A stretch of 9,180 bases of DNA from Melioribacteraceae bacterium (GTDB taxonomy: Bacteria; Bacteroidota; Ignavibacteria; Ignavibacteriales; Melioribacteraceae), in the NCBI GenBank assembly GCA_026983755.1, contig JALSTL010000146.1:1-9180 (forward strand), read 5' to 3'. Shown in pieces: positions 6,302 to 9,180 of the stretch. The notes beneath the pieces are model-generated. The model saw nothing but the letters and a program-made list of their open reading frames with translations, made no database searches and was not told where the DNA came from. The position numbers and the translations under genes are program-made. Each line of letters begins with the position of its first letter. Positions within the stretch are counted from its first letter, which is position 1.

Positions 6302-7084
6302 TTATCTTTTTTTAAAATGTGGTTTTCTTTTTTCCAAAAATGCCGAAGTACCTTCTTTAAAATCTTCGGAACCGCAGCAAACACCGAATAAATTAGATTC
6401 CAATTTCATACCTTCGGTTTGACTAATATTATCGGTACTTACAATAGCATCGAGTGCAAGTTTAACGGCAATTTGCCCTTTGGAAGCAATTTTAAAAGCT
6501 AATTTTTCCGCTTCGTTTATTAATTCATTTTGTGAAAAAACATGATTAACCAAACCGATATTGAAAGCTTCGGAAGCATCAATCATATCGCCGGTTAAAA
6601 TTAATTCTGTAGCTTTACCTCGATTAATAATTTTTGTTAAACGTTGGGTTCCTCCGTAACCGGGAATTATTCCCAAGTTAACTTCCGGTTGTCCGAATTT
6701 TGCTTTTTCCGAAGCTATTCTGATATGACAGGCCAAAGCAAGTTCGCAACCTCCGCCAAGAGCAAAACCGTTAACTGCGGCAATAACGGGTTTGCCGAGG
6801 TTTTCAATTAAATTAAAAACATTTTGTCCTTTTTCGGAAAATTCTTTACCGCTTATCGAATCGCATTTATTTAATTCTTTAATGTCGGCTCCGGCTACAA
6901 AAGCTTTATCTCCGGCTCCGGTAATTATTACTACATCAATATCTTTGTTATTTTTTATGTATGTAAATAATTCCAATAATTCGTCGAATGTTTTACCGTT
7001 TAATGCATTAAGTTTATCGGGACGGTTAATGGTAACTTTCGCAATTTGTTTATTAACATCGAAAAGTAAATTTTTAAAATTCAT
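6302..7084 (-). CDS. Enoyl-CoA hydratase/isomerase (crotonase) family protein
   Basis: At 260 residues this is a full-length single-domain crotonase. The CoA/oxyanion-hole segments are AFVAGADIKEL (61-71) and NGFALGGGCELALACH (105-120). Both glutamates that hydratases use to add water are present, E114 in GGGCE and E134 in GQPEVNLGIIPG, with the same 20-residue spacing as in the mitochondrial enzyme. The tail GTSAFLEKRKPHF is typical. The likely reaction is reversible hydration of a trans-2-enoyl-CoA in fatty-acid or butyrate-type metabolism in the cytoplasm; chain length is not readable. The start at 7084 has a GAGG Shine-Dalgarno (complement 7090-7093). The gene begins 13 bp after the stop of the outer membrane protein gene, so the two are almost surely co-transcribed, though no functional link is obvious. 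No thiolase or hydroxyacyl-CoA dehydrogenase is nearby. Confidence 0.93.
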   Translation of the reverse strand: MNFKNLLFDVNKQIAKVTINRPDKLNALNGKTFDELLELFTYIKNNKDIDVVIITGAGDKAFVAGADIKELNKCDSISGKEFSEKGQNVFNLIENLGKPVIAAVNGFALGGGCELALACHIRIASEKAKFGQPEVNLGIIPGYGGTQRLTKIINRGKATELILTGDMIDASEAFNIGLVNHVFSQNELINEAEKLAFKIASKGQIAVKLALDAIVSTDNISQTEGMKLESNLFGVCCGSEDFKEGTSAFLEKRKPHFKKR

Positions 7085-7097
7085 AATTACCTCGTTT

Positions 7098-7712
7098 TTA
7101 TAAAATAACTGCCAATGGCATTGTTAATCTCAAATCGAAAGAAAAAAACTGGTTATTATTTATATAATTATAGTTTCCAATAATATCCACTAAAAAAATT
7201 GTAAAACCTCCCCCAACATGAAAACCTACTTTTGTTAATGTTTCCTTAACGTCGGGGCGTCTTCTATCAATTTTAAATTGATGTAATTTTTCCATATATG
7301 TAAGTGAAAGTCCTCCTTCCAATATCGGCATAAGCAAAACAACATTATTCATTAATGGCGGAAAGTAATGTTTTATTCCTCCGCTAAATGAAATCATATT
7401 GGCTGTTAATGAGGAATGGTCGGAATTTCTGTAATAATTAAAATCTCCGGGAAAATTATTATATCCTATTTTTAGAAAAACAAATATCGGCAGTATGATA
7501 TTATCGGTGTAAGATAATATTGCATCAAAACCTATTCCTATGGTTTGCCGGTCTGCAAGTTTTCCTATCGGAAATCTTGGTCCAACGGCAACCGAAAAAA
7601 ACATTCCTTTCGCTTGACCAATACTCGTGTTTTGTGCCAAACCTATTGATGAAAAAAAAATTAAGTAAATTAAAATATTACGAATGTTTTTTTGTGAATT
7701 ATTAAAAAGCAT
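7098..7712 (-). CDS. Small outer-membrane beta-barrel-like protein of unknown function
   Basis: I do not recognise a named family. The 204-residue product has a signal peptide (hydrophobic core about 12-24, likely cleaved after A26 of GLAQ). The rest alternates short hydrophobic/aromatic and polar strands with Gly-rich turns, for example MFFSVAVGPRFPIGKLAD, IGIGFDAILSYTD, ANMISFSGGIKHYFP, VGFHVGGGFTIFLVD and a final FFSFDLRLTMPLAVIL. That pattern fits an eight-stranded OmpA/OmpW-like or 'porin family' barrel in the outer membrane, but this is inferred from pattern alone. The ATG at 7712 has no clear Shine-Dalgarno, unlike the other genes in the cluster, perhaps because it is the first gene of the transcript. 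The crotonase gene follows after 13 bp. Confidence 0.7.
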   Translation of the reverse strand: MLFNNSQKNIRNILIYLIFFSSIGLAQNTSIGQAKGMFFSVAVGPRFPIGKLADRQTIGIGFDAILSYTDNIILPIFVFLKIGYNNFPGDFNYYRNSDHSSLTANMISFSGGIKHYFPPLMNNVVLLMPILEGGLSLTYMEKLHQFKIDRRRPDVKETLTKVGFHVGGGFTIFLVDIIGNYNYINNNQFFSFDLRLTMPLAVIL

Positions 7713-7802
7713 ATATTGTTTTACTACATTTTTTACAAGATAAGTTTAATATTTTATTTGTGTAAAAATAATAAATAAATGGACTAATACTAATACGGAT
7801 TA

Positions 7803-7816
7803 CAAATTTAAATTTG
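7803..7816. repeat. 14-bp perfect palindrome upstream of the outer membrane protein gene
   Basis: CAAATTT followed by AAATTTG is fully self-complementary. It lies about 90 bp upstream of the outer membrane protein start, in the 173-bp gap between it and the transporter gene. It could be an operator or a chance product of A/T-rich sequence. A second weak inverted repeat, TTTGTT/AACAAA (7826-7841), lies beside it. I see no clear terminator for the transporter gene here. Confidence 0.25.
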
Positions 7817-7885
7817 AATATTGTATTTGTTGTAAAACAAAAGCAAGTTATTTTTTAGTATGAATAACGGACAAAATATAAAGTG

Positions 7886-8740
7886 TTAGTTTTTTTCAGA
7901 TTCATATTTAATAGATAAAAATAAAGCAATTACAATAATAGCCGTTCCGATTATTAACTTACTAAAAACTGTGGTTTCACCTAAAATTAAAAATGCAAAT
8001 ATAACACCAAGCGGAATTTTTAAGTTATTCAAAACCGCAAGTGTGTTTGCAGTAACTTTTGTAACACCAACGTTCCAAAGAAAAAAACCTATTCCGGAGG
8101 CCACAACACCTAAGTATATCAAGCTGAACCATTGTTTTGGTGTGATTGATACGGAACTGAAATTAGTAAAAATAAAACCAAACAAACCGGCAATAAATGC
8201 AGCGCCTAAATATATAATAGAAAATACCCGAACAGGTTTTATTGTCGGGTTTTTTTTAATTATCTTTTTGAAATATACTTGTCCGAATGCAAAACATAAA
8301 TTGGAAATTTGAATTAATAATATTCCTTTCCAATTTTCAATTGAGAGAGTTTTGGAATAAACAATTACACCGGCACCAATAACTGCCAAAAGTGAAGTAA
8401 TTAAATGAATAGGTTTAAGTTTTTTATTCCACCAATCATAAATAAGTATTACAAACAACGGAGTAAAAATTGTAAGTACTGCAATTTGATATGCTTCTAA
8501 AAATTGGTAAGAATAAATATAAGTTACATACATCAATCCGTATTGAATTGAACCTATTAAGAAAAACCGATTAAGTAATTTTTTGTTTACATTTTTAATT
8601 TTTAAGAAGGGAAGAAAAATAAAAAAAGAAATGCCCAGCCGGATAAACGCAACCAAATTAGAATCTATTCCGGTAAGATTTCCTTTTATTAAACTGAAAG
8701 ACAAAGCCCAAATAATGGAAACAATAATTAAATAAATCAT
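7886..8740 (-). CDS. EamA-family (drug/metabolite transporter superfamily) permease
   Basis: The 284-residue protein has about ten hydrophobic helices arranged as two EamA repeats (about 2-128 and 137-277), the standard length and layout of DMT-superfamily inner-membrane carriers. The first repeat opens with IIWALSFSLIKG, the second with LIQISNLCFAFGQVYFKK. The end of the second repeat has LNNLKIPLGVIFAFLILGE, the conserved EamA helix with its terminal Glu. Relatives move amino acids, nucleosides, other metabolites or drugs, often outward; the substrate cannot be deduced. The ATG at 8740 gives a normal N-terminus but has no recognisable Shine-Dalgarno. The gene lies 195 bp after the DUF4249 gene and 173 bp before the outer membrane protein gene, so it may be transcribed alone. 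Confidence 0.92.
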   Translation of the reverse strand: MIYLIIVSIIWALSFSLIKGNLTGIDSNLVAFIRLGISFFIFLPFLKIKNVNKKLLNRFFLIGSIQYGLMYVTYIYSYQFLEAYQIAVLTIFTPLFVILIYDWWNKKLKPIHLITSLLAVIGAGVIVYSKTLSIENWKGILLIQISNLCFAFGQVYFKKIIKKNPTIKPVRVFSIIYLGAAFIAGLFGFIFTNFSSVSITPKQWFSLIYLGVVASGIGFFLWNVGVTKVTANTLAVLNNLKIPLGVIFAFLILGETTVFSKLIIGTAIIVIALFLSIKYESEKN

Positions 8741-8838
8741 AAGTAAAGTTAAAAATAAAATGTGAGAAAATTGGATTGTTTATTCGTTTATACATTATTA
8801 CGAAAAAAGTGGAGTTAAGGAACACTTACCTTGATGAG

Positions 8839-8877
8839 TTTAAAAACAATTTGTTGTTTGTATAAAATGTTTTTAAA
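8839..8877 (-). terminator. Possible AT-only terminator hairpin after the DUF4249 gene
   Basis: Perfect 10-bp inverted repeats, TTTAAAAACA (8839-8848) and TGTTTTTAAA (8868-8877), enclose 19 nt. They start 58 nt downstream of the DUF4249 stop on the minus strand. The arms contain a single G/C pair and no T-run follows, so termination would be weak. A smaller overlapping hairpin (AAACAA 8844-8849 / TTGTTT 8854-8859) competes with it. The rest of 8741-8935 shows nothing I can name. Confidence 0.3.
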
Positions 8878-8935
8878 AGATGAGAATAAAAATAATTCCG
8901 TTAGTAAATTAAAAATTAGAAATCAATCTACAACT

Positions 8936-9180
8936 TTAGTTGGAAAGCTTTAAGTTGTATTTGGAAACACTGTATCCGCCGAAAATGCCAAGACCGTTTT
9001 TAATATTGTTGTAAATTATTGTCGGTTGAGCAAAAGGGTTTTGATCTGTTTCTCTCTGGGTTTTGCTTGTTATTATATACCTGTAATAATCTTTATTTAT
9101 TGTTACAAGAAGAACCGTATAACTAACGGTTTTTGTATAATAGGAGTTATACTGATGTAAAAATATTTTTAATCTATATT
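8936..9180 (-). CDS. DUF4249-type protein, C-terminal end (partial)
   Basis: An open frame enters from the right edge on the minus strand and stops at TAA (8938-8936), giving 80 complete residues. It contains YYRYIITSKTQRETDQNPFAQP (residues 31-52), then NNIKNGLGIFGGYSVSKYNL. The combination 'NPFA.P..iy.NI.nGLGIFGGYS' is the C-terminal hallmark I associate with DUF4249, a family of secreted lipoproteins in Bacteroidota and relatives that are often encoded beside a TonB-dependent receptor. The function of the family is unknown. Its lipobox and start lie outside the window, so surface lipoprotein status is inference. A receptor gene may lie farther right. Confidence 0.72.
   Translation of the reverse strand, partial: YRLKIFLHQYNSYYTKTVSYTVLLVTINKDYYRYIITSKTQRETDQNPFAQPTIIYNNIKNGLGIFGGYSVSKYNLKLSN

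Noticed and set aside
6792..7103. Plus-strand frame of 103 codons opposite the crotonase gene
   Set aside because: It mirrors the most conserved part of the crotonase and has no domain of its own.
7780..7794. Tandem ACTAAT in the gap before the outer membrane protein gene
   Set aside because: Two short copies in AT-rich DNA with no further periodicity; not an array or a supported site.
7971..8312. Plus-strand frame of 113 codons opposite the EamA transporter gene
   Set aside because: It is antisense to a well-formed ten-helix transporter and has no ribosome-binding site.
8833..8884. GATGAG direct repeat flanking the inverted repeat downstream of the DUF4249 gene, resembling a target-site duplication
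   Set aside because: Only 6 bp, with no transposase or conserved ends between the copies; most likely chance.

Overview
The window reads as chromosomal DNA from a low-GC, Gram-negative member of the FCB group. The best fit is the Ignavibacteriota or a relative rather than classical Bacteroidota. Pointing to FCB are a TonB-dependent receptor with an N-terminal carboxypeptidase-regulatory-like domain, the C-terminal end of a DUF4249-type protein, and a Kdo/LPS pathway enzyme. Pointing away from Bacteroidales or Flavobacteria are clear Shine-Dalgarno sequences (GAGG, GGGA, GGAG) in front of several genes, two of which decide the start codon. The lineage is an inference from protein style and ribosome-binding sites only.

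Layout, left to right. (1) At 1-98, minus strand, is the secreted N-terminus of an alkaline-phosphatase-superfamily nucleotide pyrophosphatase/phosphodiesterase, cut by the window edge. (2) At 288-3023, minus strand, is a complete 911-residue TonB-dependent outer membrane receptor, ended by a strong intrinsic terminator (236-262). (3) A 332-bp AT-rich divergent intergenic region follows. (4) On the plus strand is a two-gene unit: kdsC (TTG start, 3356-3856) and, 7 bp later, an M16-family protein that has lost its HXXEH zinc site (3864-5204). (5) Converging on it with a 17-bp gap is a minus-strand cluster. In transcription order it contains a small outer-membrane beta-barrel protein (7712-7098), a crotonase/enoyl-CoA hydratase (7084-6302), and a membrane-anchored divergent polysaccharide-deacetylase-like protein without catalytic residues (6250-5222). 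(6) Upstream of it, also minus strand, are an EamA/DMT transporter (8740-7886) and the C-terminal 80 residues of a DUF4249 protein running in from beyond the right edge.

The theme is envelope biology: outer-membrane uptake, Kdo for LPS, an envelope carbohydrate-hydrolase fold, a beta-barrel and an inner-membrane exporter, with one acyl-CoA enzyme among them. I see no tRNA, rRNA, CRISPR array, insertion sequence, phage gene or recognisable defence system. The most unusual items are a terminator-like hairpin that contains the ribosome-binding site of the deacetylase-like gene, and two apparently catalytically dead enzyme homologues lying tail to tail. Most of the window is otherwise ordinary core and accessory genome.
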